From: Lentimicrobiaceae bacterium
GTDB lineage: Bacteria > Bacteroidota > Bacteroidia > Bacteroidales > P3
Direction of reading: 5' to 3'
Assembly (NCBI GenBank): GCA_022510485.1
Contig: JAFLTI010000014.1
Coordinates: 1-47,563, forward strand
DNA length: 47,563 nt
In this document: piece after piece, positions 33,840-42,243 of the stretch
Position numbering within the stretch: position 1 is the stretch's first letter
Layout: each line of letters begins with the position of its first letter
Translations under genes and position numbers: made by a program
The notes under the pieces: generated by a model
Told to the model about the DNA's origin: nothing
What the model saw: only the letters and a program-made list of their open reading frames with translations
Databases searched by the model: none

Positions 33840-36272
33840 CTAAACCAAAGCCGCCTTTAACACATCGGCAGCCTGTTCAATATAAGTTATCTGTAAGCCG
33901 TCTGTATACAGTTTGGGAATTTCTTCTACCTGTGGCAGATTTTCCTTGCACAGAATAATCTGCGAAATGCCTGCCCGCTTGGCGGCAAGGAGTTTCTCGC
34001 GCACCCCGCCTATGGGCAGAATCTGTCCGCGGAGCGTAATCTCTCCAGTCATCGCCACCGAACATTTTACCTTTTTGCCCATAAGTGCCGAAACCATAGC
34101 GGTAAAAAGCGTGATACCGGCAGAAGGTCCGTCTTTGGGCGTGGCGCCTTCGGGCACATGAATATGGATATCGTTCTGGCTCAATACCGCCTCTTTTATA
34201 CCCAAACTTTTGGCGTGCGATTTGATATATGCCATTGCCACCGAAGCCGATTCCTGCATTACCGTGCCTAAATTGCCGGTAATATGCAGCTCGCCCTTGC
34301 CGGGCGATATGGCGGCTTCTATAAACAGCACATCGCCTCCGGTTCTTGTCCAAGCCAAACCGGTAGCCACGCCTACGGTATCGCTCTTAAGTTTTTCAGG
34401 TTCGGTAAACGAAGGCACGCCCAAGGCTTCTTTGATAAAAGCCTTGTTGAGGCGGCTCCCCTTCCGCTTTTCCTTGGCGTTTTCAGATACCATATACTTG
34501 GCACGCTCGCGTATGAGGGCGGCGATATTCTTTTCTAACTGCCTTACCCCGGCTTCGCGTGTATATTCCGCAATCACATAGCGTATCATTTCTTCGGGAA
34601 ACGCCATATCGCCCGGTTTCATGCCGTGTTCGGCAATCTGCTTGGGAATAAGGTGCCGCTGGGCAATCTTTACTTTTTCATCCAGCACGTAACTGGGCAC
34701 TTCAATAATCTCCATGCGGTCGAGCAAGGCAGGATGAATGGTAGAAAGCGTGTTGGCGGTGGCTATGAACAATACTTTTGAAAGGTCGTAATCCACCTCG
34801 ATAAAGTTGTCGTGAAAGCTGCTGTTCTGTTCGGGGTCCAGCAGTTCCAGAAGTGCCGCCGAGGGGTCTCCGTTATGGGTCATACCGGCTAATTTGTCTA
34901 CCTCGTCCAACATAAACACGGGGTTGGAAGACTTGGCTTTCCTTATACCCTGTATCACCCTGCCCGGCATGGCTCCGATATAGGTTTTGCGGTGTCCGCG
35001 CACTTCGGCTTCATCGTGCAGGCCGCCCAAAGACATACGCACATACTTTCTGCCCATAGCCGAAGCGATAGACTTACCCAAAGAGGTCTTGCCCACGCCC
35101 GGAGGTCCTACCAGACAAAGAATGGGGGCTTTCATATCGCCCCTGAGCTTGAGCACCGCCATATACGAAAGAATCCTCTCCTTTACCTTTTCCAAGCCGA
35201 AATGGTCTTTGTCGAGAACTTTCTGCGCTTCTTTGGCATTGTAATTGTCGGTGGTACATTCGTTCCAAGGCAGATCCACCAAAGTGCTCAGATAGTTGAG
35301 CTGCACCGAATATTCGGGGCTCATGCTGGGAATATGCCGTGTTTTGGCAACTTCCTTTTCAAAGTGAACCTTTACTTCTTCTTTCCAGTTCTTGTTCTTG
35401 CCCGCCTCGATGATGTCTTTTAGCTCCTGCTCCGAAGACCCGCCCAATTCATCCTGTATAGTCTTAAGCTGCTGGGTTAAAAAGTATTCTTTCTGCTGCT
35501 TGGCTATATCGGCTTCCACCTTGCCCTCTATCTGGCGTTTCCACGCTAAATTCTGCTGCTTGGCGTTGATATGCTTTATCAGGGCAGAAGCGCGTTCCAC
35601 CAAGTTGTCTTTTTCTAAAAGAGCCTGCTTCTCGGTGGTGGATATATTGATAGTGTCTGCCACAAAGGCAAGCAGAACATCGGGCGTGTCGATATTCTGC
35701 AAGGTAAACATCACGTCTTGCTTGGTATGGGGAGTGAGCCGTACATACGCCATAAAGGATTCGCGCACCATTTCCAATGCCGATTTGAGTTCCTTGGAGG
35801 GCGATTCCTGTTCGTCGCAGGCTTTTACCTTAGCCAGCAGATAGGCGCTGTTCTTTTTGTAGCCTAAGGTTTCGATACGCCTTATTCCTTGAATCAATGC
35901 CGAGAGCGAACCGTCGGGCATCTTGAGTATGCGCATGACCCTCGTCATCGTGCCTATGGTGTATAGACCACTTTCGTCAGGTTCTTCCTCCTCGCGCGAT
36001 TTTTGGGCAATGGTGCCGAAAACGCTATGGTTCTCGTAGGCTTCCTTTACTAAATCTATCGACTTGCGGCGGCCTATCGTAATGGGTATGATCTCTCCCG
36101 GAAACAGCACATTGTTGCGCAGGGGGAGAATCGGCAAAAAGGCGGGCACTTTGGTGTTGTGCAGGTCTTTTTCTTCTTCTTTGCTGATAATTTGTATAAA
36201 AGTGGGCTCTTCCGCTCCGGCGGAGGGCACATCGGGCATCACAGACTTGCTTTTCTCTTTCTTCTTTGCCAT
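33840..36272 (-). CDS. lon: ATP-dependent protease Lon
   Basis: LonA of 810 residues. N-terminal substrate domain with LPILPLRNNVLFPGEIIPI; AAA+ domain with Walker A GPPGVGKTSLGKSIA, Walker B VFMLDEVDKL and sensor ATANTLSTIHPALLDRMEII (two adjoining motifs); C-terminal protease with the Ser-Lys dyad Ser717 in DGPSAG and Lys760 in GVREKLLAAKRA, spaced 43 as in E. coli. It degrades damaged and regulatory proteins in the cytosol. It starts 27 bases after the alternative glmU gene, probably as the second gene of that transcript. No terminator of classic form was seen after it. Confidence 0.98.
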   Translation of the reverse strand: MAKKKEKSKSVMPDVPSAGAEEPTFIQIISKEEEKDLHNTKVPAFLPILPLRNNVLFPGEIIPITIGRRKSIDLVKEAYENHSVFGTIAQKSREEEEPDESGLYTIGTMTRVMRILKMPDGSLSALIQGIRRIETLGYKKNSAYLLAKVKACDEQESPSKELKSALEMVRESFMAYVRLTPHTKQDVMFTLQNIDTPDVLLAFVADTINISTTEKQALLEKDNLVERASALIKHINAKQQNLAWKRQIEGKVEADIAKQQKEYFLTQQLKTIQDELGGSSEQELKDIIEAGKNKNWKEEVKVHFEKEVAKTRHIPSMSPEYSVQLNYLSTLVDLPWNECTTDNYNAKEAQKVLDKDHFGLEKVKERILSYMAVLKLRGDMKAPILCLVGPPGVGKTSLGKSIASAMGRKYVRMSLGGLHDEAEVRGHRKTYIGAMPGRVIQGIRKAKSSNPVFMLDEVDKLAGMTHNGDPSAALLELLDPEQNSSFHDNFIEVDYDLSKVLFIATANTLSTIHPALLDRMEIIEVPSYVLDEKVKIAQRHLIPKQIAEHGMKPGDMAFPEEMIRYVIAEYTREAGVRQLEKNIAALIRERAKYMVSENAKEKRKGSRLNKAFIKEALGVPSFTEPEKLKSDTVGVATGLAWTRTGGDVLFIEAAISPGKGELHITGNLGTVMQESASVAMAYIKSHAKSLGIKEAVLSQNDIHIHVPEGATPKDGPSAGITLFTAMVSALMGKKVKCSVAMTGEITLRGQILPIGGVREKLLAAKRAGISQIILCKENLPQVEEIPKLYTDGLQITYIEQAADVLKAALV

Positions 36273-36299
36273 ATAAGGTATGTTGAGCCTGTCGGGCTG

Positions 36300-37499
36300 T
36301 TAATCTTCTATTTCGTTTCTTATCCGGTTGCCGACGGTCTGCTGAAACACTTCGCGCAGCACTTGGGCATCGGCTTCGGTAAAGGTTCTGTTGCGGCGGG
36401 CATATACTATCTTTGCCGTATCTATGGCGCGTTCCACGCGGTAGGTTTCCTTTCCCCAAGTAAAGGAGGGAATAAAGTTTTTAGGAAAGCCTGCCGCAAA
36501 CACATTGCAGCCCACGCCCACCACCGTGCCGGTATTGAACTGGGTGCCTATCGCGCTTTTGGAGTGGTCGCCCATCAACAAGCCGCAAAATTGCAGACCT
36601 GTCTTTACAAAGCGTTCTTCGGCATAGCTCCACACCCGTACCGGAGAATAGTCGTTCTTCAGGTTTGAACTATTGGTTCCCGCTCCCAAATTGCACCATT
36701 CTCCCAAAACGGCATCGCCCAAAAAACCGTCGTGCGCCTTGTTGGAATAGCCTATCATCACGGTGTTTTCCACCTCGCCCGCCACTTTGCAATAGGGTCC
36801 GAAGGTATTGCCGCCGTAAATCTTGGAGCCCATCTTGATAAGGCTGCCTTCGCACAGAGCCAAGGGTCCCTGTATCAAACTGCCGGGCATAATGCAGGCG
36901 TTCCTGCCTATGTAAACCGGGCCTTGGGTGGTGTCTATAATGGCGTGCAGCACTTTTGCCCCTTCTTCGGCAAACACCGGATATTCGCCGTATTGCACTA
37001 CCCCCTCGCCTTTCCAGTCGGCACAGCTCAGATTTTTGTCCAAGCACGCCAAATCCTCTCCAATTTGCTTGCCATTAAGACTGAATATATCCCAAGGGTG
37101 CCGTATTTGCAGACAGGAGCCGGTATATTCCGTTTCTTCCCTGCCAGAAAGGCAGGTGCAATCTATTCCGTTTACCAACTGCTCCGCCTTGGCGTAAAAG
37201 GCTATCCATTGCCCCTGATAGGTAAGCACACCGTTCTGCGGCAAGGCTTTTATGGCATCCGCCAGTTCCCTGTTGGCAATAAAGGATGCGTTTACCAAGA
37301 GGTTCTGCCCAGCCATACGGTTTGCAAAACGCTTTTGCAGATAGGCTTCGGTTATAAAACCGCTGTCCTCGCCTAAAAAGAAATTCCATTTTTGCTGCAA
37401 GGTGGTGATGCCCACCCGCAGCAGGGCAACCGGACGGGTAAAGGTAAAAGGCAGCAACTGTTGCCGCACGGAGGGTTCGTCGCAAAGCAGATAGTTCAT
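36300..37499 (-). CDS. Alternative GlmU-type sugar nucleotidyltransferase/acetyltransferase
   Basis: Protein of 399 residues. It matches the Bacteroidota 'alternative GlmU' family (TIGR03991 as I recall), not classical GlmU: MNYLLCDEPSVRQQLLPFTFTRP at the start, then a nucleotidyltransferase-like part without the usual LAAGxGTR loop, and a left-handed beta-helix with hexapeptides (GPVYIGRNACIMPGSLIQGP, 'IYGGNTFGPYCKVAGEVEN', YSNKAHDGFLGDAVLGEW). The conserved 'GAGTNSSNLKNDY' is the acetyl-CoA/active loop. It would make UDP-GlcNAc or a related nucleotide sugar for cell wall and glycans. Its start codon lies directly after a hairpin (37501-37526). Downstream gene is lon. Confidence 0.85.
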   Translation of the reverse strand: MNYLLCDEPSVRQQLLPFTFTRPVALLRVGITTLQQKWNFFLGEDSGFITEAYLQKRFANRMAGQNLLVNASFIANRELADAIKALPQNGVLTYQGQWIAFYAKAEQLVNGIDCTCLSGREETEYTGSCLQIRHPWDIFSLNGKQIGEDLACLDKNLSCADWKGEGVVQYGEYPVFAEEGAKVLHAIIDTTQGPVYIGRNACIMPGSLIQGPLALCEGSLIKMGSKIYGGNTFGPYCKVAGEVENTVMIGYSNKAHDGFLGDAVLGEWCNLGAGTNSSNLKNDYSPVRVWSYAEERFVKTGLQFCGLLMGDHSKSAIGTQFNTGTVVGVGCNVFAAGFPKNFIPSFTWGKETYRVERAIDTAKIVYARRNRTFTEADAQVLREVFQQTVGNRIRNEIED

Positions 37500-37500
37500 C

Positions 37501-37559
37501 GTATATCGAATGAAAAGTGCATATACAAGGAAAGCGGAAGTATTTCTGCCTCCGCTTTC
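37501..37559 (-). terminator. Hairpins between rpmE2 and the alternative glmU gene
   Basis: GAAAGCGGA (37530-37538) pairs with TCCGCTTTC (37551-37559), a 9-bp stem that probably ends the rpmE2 transcript, although the following bases on the minus strand (CTTGTATAT) are not a clear T-run. A second pairing GTATAT/ATATAC (37501-37506 and 37521-37526) lies just before the start codon of the glmU-like gene. Confidence 0.4.
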
Positions 37560-37590
37560 TCAAAATTTCTCAAACAAACTAACACAAAGA

Positions 37591-37866
37591 CTATTTGCCG
37601 GCAGCCTTTTTCTTTTCGAGCTGCTTTTGGTATTTGCTCATAAACTTGTCCACACGACCGGCGGTGTCCACCAATTTTACCTTGCCGGTAAAATACGGAT
37701 GGGATGCACTCGAAATTTCCAACTTTACCAAGGGGTATTCGTTACCGTCTTCCCACTTTATGGTATCTTTCGTCTGAATGGTTGATTTGCTTAAAAAAGC
37801 ATAATCGTTCGACATATCCTTAAATACAACCAAACGATAATCTTTAGGGTGAATGTCTTTCTTCAT
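37591..37866 (-). CDS. rpmE2: 50S ribosomal protein L31, type B
   Basis: Protein of 91 residues from the ATG at 37866 ([19 protein letters not shown]). The longer frame to 37893 adds MRLKIVFET, which overlaps the promoter region. Motifs: [12 protein letters not shown], '[20 protein letters not shown]' and [12 protein letters not shown], the usual end plus a short basic tail. It has none of the CxxC zinc ligands of L31 type A, so it is the zinc-independent form (rpmE2); it is the only L31 in the window. It binds near the central protuberance of the large subunit. It has a well-formed promoter. Confidence 0.95.
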   Translation of the reverse strand: MKKDIHPKDYRLVVFKDMSNDYAFLSKSTIQTKDTIKWEDGNEYPLVKLEISSASHPYFTGKVKLVDTAGRVDKFMSKYQKQLEKKKAAGK

Positions 37867-37890
37867 GGTTTCAAACACAATTTTGAGGCG

Positions 37891-37922
37891 CAAAAGTAGT
37901 ATAATCTTTCCGAATTACCAAA
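37891..37922 (-). promoter_or_regulatory. Bacteroidota promoter of rpmE2
   Basis: Minus strand: TTTG (37922-37919) as -33 box, 20 bases, then TACTTTTG (37898-37891) as -7 box matching TAnnTTTG. This is the best promoter in the window. The -7 box ends 24 bases before the ATG at 37866, so the leader is short. Confidence 0.65.
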
Positions 37923-37938
37923 AAGTTTTTTCAAGCCT

Positions 37939-39588
37939 TTATGCCGGCAGGAACTTTACCGCTTCAGACAGGGGCGGAACCACCTGCTTTTTGCGCGACA
38001 TCACCCCCGGCAGCAACAGTACGTTGTCTTGGGCATCCATATGGAAAGCCTCACTGAGCAAATTGGTGGGTTCTCCAATAAAAAGCAGTATGGAAACTTC
38101 TTCCAACACATTTGTTATCATAACAATAGACAAATCATAGCCTGCCTTGCGGCGCATTCCGTCTAAGGCTTCTAAAATTTCCTGCTTGCGGTCTATCGCC
38201 TGCTGCCTTTCCAATACCGAACATTGGCTTATACTGATGCGGTAACGCCCTATCAAGAACTCTTTCATATCGTTCTTGGCAATTTCTTCCGCCGTCATAT
38301 TGCCTATGTCCGAACCTGCCTTAAGCAATTCCATACCGTATTCCTGCACATCCACCCCGGCTATCTTCGACAGATACTGCGCCATCTCTCTGTCGTGCTC
38401 GGTGCAGGTGGGCGACTTGAACAGAACCGTGTCCGAAATAATGGCGGAGAGCATCAAGCCAGCAATCTTAGGAGGAATAGCCACCTGACGGTGCAGGTGC
38501 ATATCGGCAACAATGGTACAGGTGCAGCCAACCGGGTCCTGACGGGTAAAAATCGGGTCGTTGGTCTGTATGCCGCCCAAGCGGTGGTGGTCTATAATTT
38601 CTATAATCTTTGCCATCTCTATGCCTTCCAAGGCTTGGCTGCGCTCGTTGTGGTCCACCAAAATCAGCTTGGTCTTTTCGGGAACCATAGCCGATTCGCT
38701 GTTTACGATGCCCACCAGTTTATTGTTTTCAACCACAGGATAAGAGCGGTGACTATGTTTTGTCATCAATCCCTTGATGTCGCTCAACATATCGGAAGCC
38801 CTGAAACTTATCACATCGGTCTGCATGATAGAAGATACCGGCACACACTGGTTGATAAGGCGGGCGCAGGTATAGGTATCGTGCGGTGCCGACAGTATCA
38901 CCACTTGTTTCTGACGGGCGGCTTCCATCACTTCGGCATTTGCCTTACTGCATCCTGTAAGCAAAAGACAGGCGGCACCGCCTTCGATACACGCCATCAG
39001 TATTTCGTTGATGCGGTCGCCCACTAAAATAACGTCTTTAGGCTTTACGCTGCTTTGAACCGTATGAAGGCTGCCGGCGGCAATCCTCACCTCGCCCGAC
39101 ACGATTTCGTCTAACTTTTCATTGCCTGTTTCTACCGATGCGTCGCACACATGCGCCAGTTCTCGCAAGGAAACGTTTACATCCGCAAAGCTCTGCATCT
39201 CGATGTCCTCAAAGTAGCGTTTAGCCACATCGCTCACCGAAACCATGCCTACCAGCTCCCGCTTGTCGTTCACCACCGGAATCGATTTCACGCCGTCTTT
39301 ACACATAATCTGAGCCAATTCGCGAAGGTTCTGCCTTTCGTTAATCGTCAGATCCCAAGGAATGGCAACATCGGCAACGCGCGGATAAACATCCGAAAGC
39401 AGCAAAGGGGCTTCCACCTTAAAATAGTTTAAGGCAAAAGCGGTTTCCCTGTTTATGGAGCCTGCCCTTGCAGGCACTACGTTCATACCCAATTCGGTCT
39501 TGAGGTGCGCATAGCAGATTGCCGCGCAGATGGAATCGGTATCGGGATTGCGGTGTCCGATAGCGTAAATGGGGCGTTGCTTATTCAT
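37939..39588 (-). CDS. Mn-dependent inorganic pyrophosphatase with CBS and DRTGG domains
   Basis: Family II pyrophosphatase of 549 residues from the ATG at 39588 (MNKQRPIYAIGHRNPDTDS). The DHH domain carries GHRNPDTDS, VDHNE and DHHRLGG (metal site). Between its two halves lie a first CBS domain ('IMCKDGVKSIPVVNDKRELVG'-like, split here as GVKSIPVVND and LVGMVSVSDV), a DRTGG-like domain and a second CBS domain (SHRSYPVVENNKLVG). The C-terminal DHHA2 domain ends with the SRKKQ motif that binds pyrophosphate. CBS-pyrophosphatases are switched by AMP, ADP, ATP or diadenosine polyphosphates. It hydrolyses pyrophosphate in the cytosol and thus pulls biosynthesis forward. It is divergent from hpt. 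Confidence 0.93.
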   Translation of the reverse strand: MNKQRPIYAIGHRNPDTDSICAAICYAHLKTELGMNVVPARAGSINRETAFALNYFKVEAPLLLSDVYPRVADVAIPWDLTINERQNLRELAQIMCKDGVKSIPVVNDKRELVGMVSVSDVAKRYFEDIEMQSFADVNVSLRELAHVCDASVETGNEKLDEIVSGEVRIAAGSLHTVQSSVKPKDVILVGDRINEILMACIEGGAACLLLTGCSKANAEVMEAARQKQVVILSAPHDTYTCARLINQCVPVSSIMQTDVISFRASDMLSDIKGLMTKHSHRSYPVVENNKLVGIVNSESAMVPEKTKLILVDHNERSQALEGIEMAKIIEIIDHHRLGGIQTNDPIFTRQDPVGCTCTIVADMHLHRQVAIPPKIAGLMLSAIISDTVLFKSPTCTEHDREMAQYLSKIAGVDVQEYGMELLKAGSDIGNMTAEEIAKNDMKEFLIGRYRISISQCSVLERQQAIDRKQEILEALDGMRRKAGYDLSIVMITNVLEEVSILLFIGEPTNLLSEAFHMDAQDNVLLLPGVMSRKKQVVPPLSEAVKFLPA

Positions 39589-39664
39589 GGGCAATGCGTT
39601 TTTGTCAAAAAACCACAATATTGCCGTAAAGTTAGTAAAATTCTACTTTCTCCCGAAAAAATAC

Positions 39665-39672
39665 TACTTTTG
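39665..39672 (+). promoter_or_regulatory. Bacteroidota -7 box for hpt
   Basis: TACTTTTG fits TAnnTTTG, 31 bases before the ATG at 39704. No clear -33 TTTG. It supports the ATG start, since the TTG at 39692 would leave a leader under 15 bases. Confidence 0.4.
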
Positions 39673-39703
39673 GAAATCGAAACAATAAGTTTTGAATAAC
39701 GCC

Positions 39704-40246
39704 ATGAACAAGGATAATATCCGGATCAAAGACAAGGAGTTCAAGCCTTATCTGCCGGCAGAGGAATTAGACCGTATCATTACGGAATTGGCAGAACGCA
39801 TCAACCGCGATTATGCCGGCCGCTCCCCTATCTTGTTTCCCATGCTTAACGGAGCCTTTATGTTTGCCGCCGACTTGGTAAAAAAAATCACGCTCGAATG
39901 TCGCATCTCGATGCTGAAGGTTTCTTCTTACCAAGGCTTGCAGAGCACCAACAAGGTGCAGGACTTGATAGGCTTGCAGGAGTGCATCGAAAACGAGGAT
40001 GTCATCATTATCGAAGATATTGTGGATACCGGCGTAACTATGGCGCACGTATTGGATATGCTTAAAGACAAGAAGCCCAAGAGCATTGCCATCTGTAGCC
40101 TGCTTTTCAAGCCCGACAAGTTTACCAAAGATTACAGGATAGATTATATCGGCAAGTCCATTCCCAACGAATTTGTGGTGGGCTACGGCTTCGATTACGA
40201 CGGCTACGGCCGCAATCTGCCCGATATTTACAGCCTTGCCGAATAA
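39704..40246 (+). CDS. hpt: Hypoxanthine phosphoribosyltransferase
   Basis: Enzyme of 180 residues from the ATG at 39704 (MNKDNIRIKDKEF); a TTG 12 bases upstream is possible but less likely. The phosphoribosyl-pyrophosphate loop is VIIIEDIVDTGVTM, with LMLNGAFMFAADL and SSYQGLQSTNKV before it; the base-binding end is VVGYGFDYDGYGRNLPDIY. It salvages hypoxanthine (often guanine too) to the nucleotide in the cytosol. It is followed by adk after 41 bases, an order also known in Porphyromonas-type genomes. Confident. Confidence 0.95.
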   Translation: MNKDNIRIKDKEFKPYLPAEELDRIITELAERINRDYAGRSPILFPMLNGAFMFAADLVKKITLECRISMLKVSSYQGLQSTNKVQDLIGLQECIENEDVIIIEDIVDTGVTMAHVLDMLKDKKPKSIAICSLLFKPDKFTKDYRIDYIGKSIPNEFVVGYGFDYDGYGRNLPDIYSLAE

Positions 40247-40287
40247 GGCACTCACCTCTCTCCGAAAAAACAAAACAGGTATAAACC

Positions 40288-40869
40288 ATGTTGAATATCG
40301 CACTCTTCGGCCCTCCGGGCGCCGGAAAAGGAACGCAGTCCGAAAGGCTTATCGCCAAATACGGCTTGCTTTATATTTCTACCGGAGATATGCTCCGCAA
40401 GGAAATCGCCTCCGGTTCAGACTTGGGTAAAGAAATCAACGAAGTTACCTCGCAAGGGCATTTGGTTTCCGACGATTTGATTATGCGTATCATACGCAAA
40501 ACCATCAACAGCAATCCCCACGCCAAAGGCATCCTTTTTGACGGCTTTCCGCGCACCCTTTCGCAAGCCAAGCTGTTAGAAAGTCTGATAGAGGAACTGC
40601 ATACCCGCTTTTTCGGCGTACTGAGCCTTGAAGTGCCACGTCAGGAATTGATAGAACGCCTCATTAACCGGGGCAAGGTTTCGGGTCGCTCCGACGACAG
40701 GGAAGACGTGATTCTGGAACGCCTCAAAGAATACGAAGCCAAGACCCTGCCCGTTGCCGAATATTTTGAGAAAAAGGGAAACTACTATCCTGTAAACGGC
40801 ACCGGTTCCCTCGATGAAATTTTTGAGCGTCTGGTAGCGCAGATCGAAAAACATTCCAATCTGCAATAA
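40288..40869 (+). CDS. adk: Adenylate kinase
   Basis: Kinase of 193 residues, a short form without the zinc/LID insertion of the 214-residue enzyme. Motifs: LFGPPGAGKGTQ (P-loop), YISTGDMLRKE (AMP site), ILFDGFPRTLSQA, and RSDDREDVILERLKEYE (LID and core). It interconverts AMP, ATP and ADP in the cytosol. Its stop TAA overlaps the ATG of mrp by one base, so the two are translationally linked. Confidence 0.97.
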   Translation: MLNIALFGPPGAGKGTQSERLIAKYGLLYISTGDMLRKEIASGSDLGKEINEVTSQGHLVSDDLIMRIIRKTINSNPHAKGILFDGFPRTLSQAKLLESLIEELHTRFFGVLSLEVPRQELIERLINRGKVSGRSDDREDVILERLKEYEAKTLPVAEYFEKKGNYYPVNGTGSLDEIFERLVAQIEKHSNLQ

Positions 40870-41927
40870 TGGAAAAGATTGTTAGGATAGACGATGTAAA
40901 AGAGGCATTGCGCCATGTTATGGATCCCGAATTGGGCGCCGACTTGGTGAGCCTCGATATGATACGCAACATTGCCGTAAAGGGCAACACCATCGCTTTC
41001 GATTTAGTGCTTACCACCCCCGCCTGCCCGCTCAAGAAAGTGATGAGCGATAATTGCAGAGAGGCGATAGCCCGGTATATCTCGCCCGACTACGAAGTAG
41101 AGATTAACCTTACCTCTGCTAAACCGCAAGCCCCCGCCACCGATTTGCAACAGCTTTCTAAAGTAAGGCATATCATTGCCGTAGCCTCCGGAAAAGGCGG
41201 CGTGGGCAAGTCTACCGTAGCGGCGAATCTGGCTTTGGCATTGGCTAAAGGCGGCAATAAGGTGGCTTTGGTGGATGCCGATATTTACGGCCCTTCTATC
41301 CCTACCATGTTCGGTTTGGAAGAAGTGCAGCCCCAAGGCGTGCAGGAGGGCGACAAAACCCTGCTGTTACCGGTAGAAAAATACGGTATCAAACTGATTT
41401 CCATAGGATTTTTTGTAGATACCGACAAGGGCTTGCTGTGGCGTGGTCCTATGGCGTCGAACGCGCTCAGGCAGCTTTTTACCGAAACCCGCTGGGAGGA
41501 GATAGACTATATGGTGGTGGACCTCCCTCCCGGAACGGGCGATATTCATATTACGATTGCCCAGATGCTGCCTGTAAGCGGCGTGGTGATGGTTTGCGGC
41601 CCCCAGCAGGTGGCTGTGGCAGACGTAAAGCGGGCGGCGCAGATGTTCCAGTCCGTAAGGATTCCCATTTTGGGCTTGGTGGAGAATATGGCGTATTTTG
41701 TGCCTGACGATATGCCGGAAAAGAAATATTACATTTTTGGCAAGGAAGCCTTTGCAGCCTATGCCGCCCAGACGGGATTCCCCGTATTGGCAGAAATTCC
41801 CATGACCGAATCGGCTGCCCGAAGCGGCGATGCCGGCACGCCCGAAGTATTGCGCGGAGAGGGCCCCGTAAGCCAAGCCTTTATGAATTTGGCACAAAAA
41901 ATTATGGAGGCAAGGAGCTGTCGATAA
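40869..41927 (+). CDS. Mrp/ApbC-type iron-sulfur carrier ATPase
   Basis: Protein of 352 residues. The N-terminal MIP18/DUF59 domain (residues about 1-90) includes VMDPELGADLVSLDMIRN and TTPACPLKK. The P-loop domain has the deviant Walker A SGKGGVGKSTVAANLA, then DADIYGPSIPTMFG, 'DYMVVDLPPGTGDIHIT' and LVENMAYFVPDD. It transfers or loads [4Fe-4S] clusters onto targets. The C-terminal CxxC that carries the cluster in some homologues (CPHCG type) is absent; here the segment reads DDMPEKKYYIFGKEAF, which I believe is normal for Bacteroidota. It lies between adk and the NifU-like gene, the latter 51 bases downstream and a sensible partner. Confidence 0.92.
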   Translation: MEKIVRIDDVKEALRHVMDPELGADLVSLDMIRNIAVKGNTIAFDLVLTTPACPLKKVMSDNCREAIARYISPDYEVEINLTSAKPQAPATDLQQLSKVRHIIAVASGKGGVGKSTVAANLALALAKGGNKVALVDADIYGPSIPTMFGLEEVQPQGVQEGDKTLLLPVEKYGIKLISIGFFVDTDKGLLWRGPMASNALRQLFTETRWEEIDYMVVDLPPGTGDIHITIAQMLPVSGVVMVCGPQQVAVADVKRAAQMFQSVRIPILGLVENMAYFVPDDMPEKKYYIFGKEAFAAYAAQTGFPVLAEIPMTESAARSGDAGTPEVLRGEGPVSQAFMNLAQKIMEARSCR

Positions 41928-41978
41928 GTTAAATAAAATATTTAAGTAGATAGTTACAATTAAAACAATAACAATAAA

Positions 41979-42233
41979 ATGGATAATCAAGAAAAATTAG
42001 CCGTAATGGAAAAGGTACGGCAAATTATCGAAACCCGTATGCGCCCTGCCCTGCAAGCCGACGGAGGGGATATTTCGTTTGTGGATATGAGCGACGATAT
42101 GGTGGTGAGCGTGCGCCTGCACGGTGCCTGCGGTTCCTGTCCCCATGCGCAGATGACCCTCAAGCAAGGGGTTGAAGTGGCTATCCGCCGCGAGATTCCC
42201 GAAGTTAAATCGGTGGTGGCGGTAGGTTTTTAA
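41979..42233 (+). CDS. NifU-like C-terminal-domain protein (Nfu)
   Basis: Small protein of 84 residues, only the NifU C-terminal domain. The conserved ALQADGGDISFVD and the cluster-binding GACGSCPHAQMTLKQGVE (CxxC at about 49-52) are intact. Nfu proteins bind a [4Fe-4S] cluster at a dimer interface and deliver it to apo-enzymes; the preceding Mrp gene suggests they act in one pathway. It ends in a palindrome shared with the convergent nadE. Confidence 0.93.
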   Translation: MDNQEKLAVMEKVRQIIETRMRPALQADGGDISFVDMSDDMVVSVRLHGACGSCPHAQMTLKQGVEVAIRREIPEVKSVVAVGF

Positions 42234-42243
42234 ACCTACTTTC
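42222..42243. terminator. Palindrome over the convergent nfu/nadE stop codons
   Basis: GTAGGTTT (42222-42229) and AAACCTAC (42232-42239) are perfect complements around a 2-base centre. The stop codons of nfu (42231-42233) and nadE (42236-42238) both lie inside it. TTTCTTTT follows on the plus side. It may end both transcripts; the tiny loop makes this uncertain. Confidence 0.4.

Noticed and set aside
38224..39027. 267-codon plus-strand frame
   Set aside because: It is the complement of the CBS-pyrophosphatase and shows no domain of its own.
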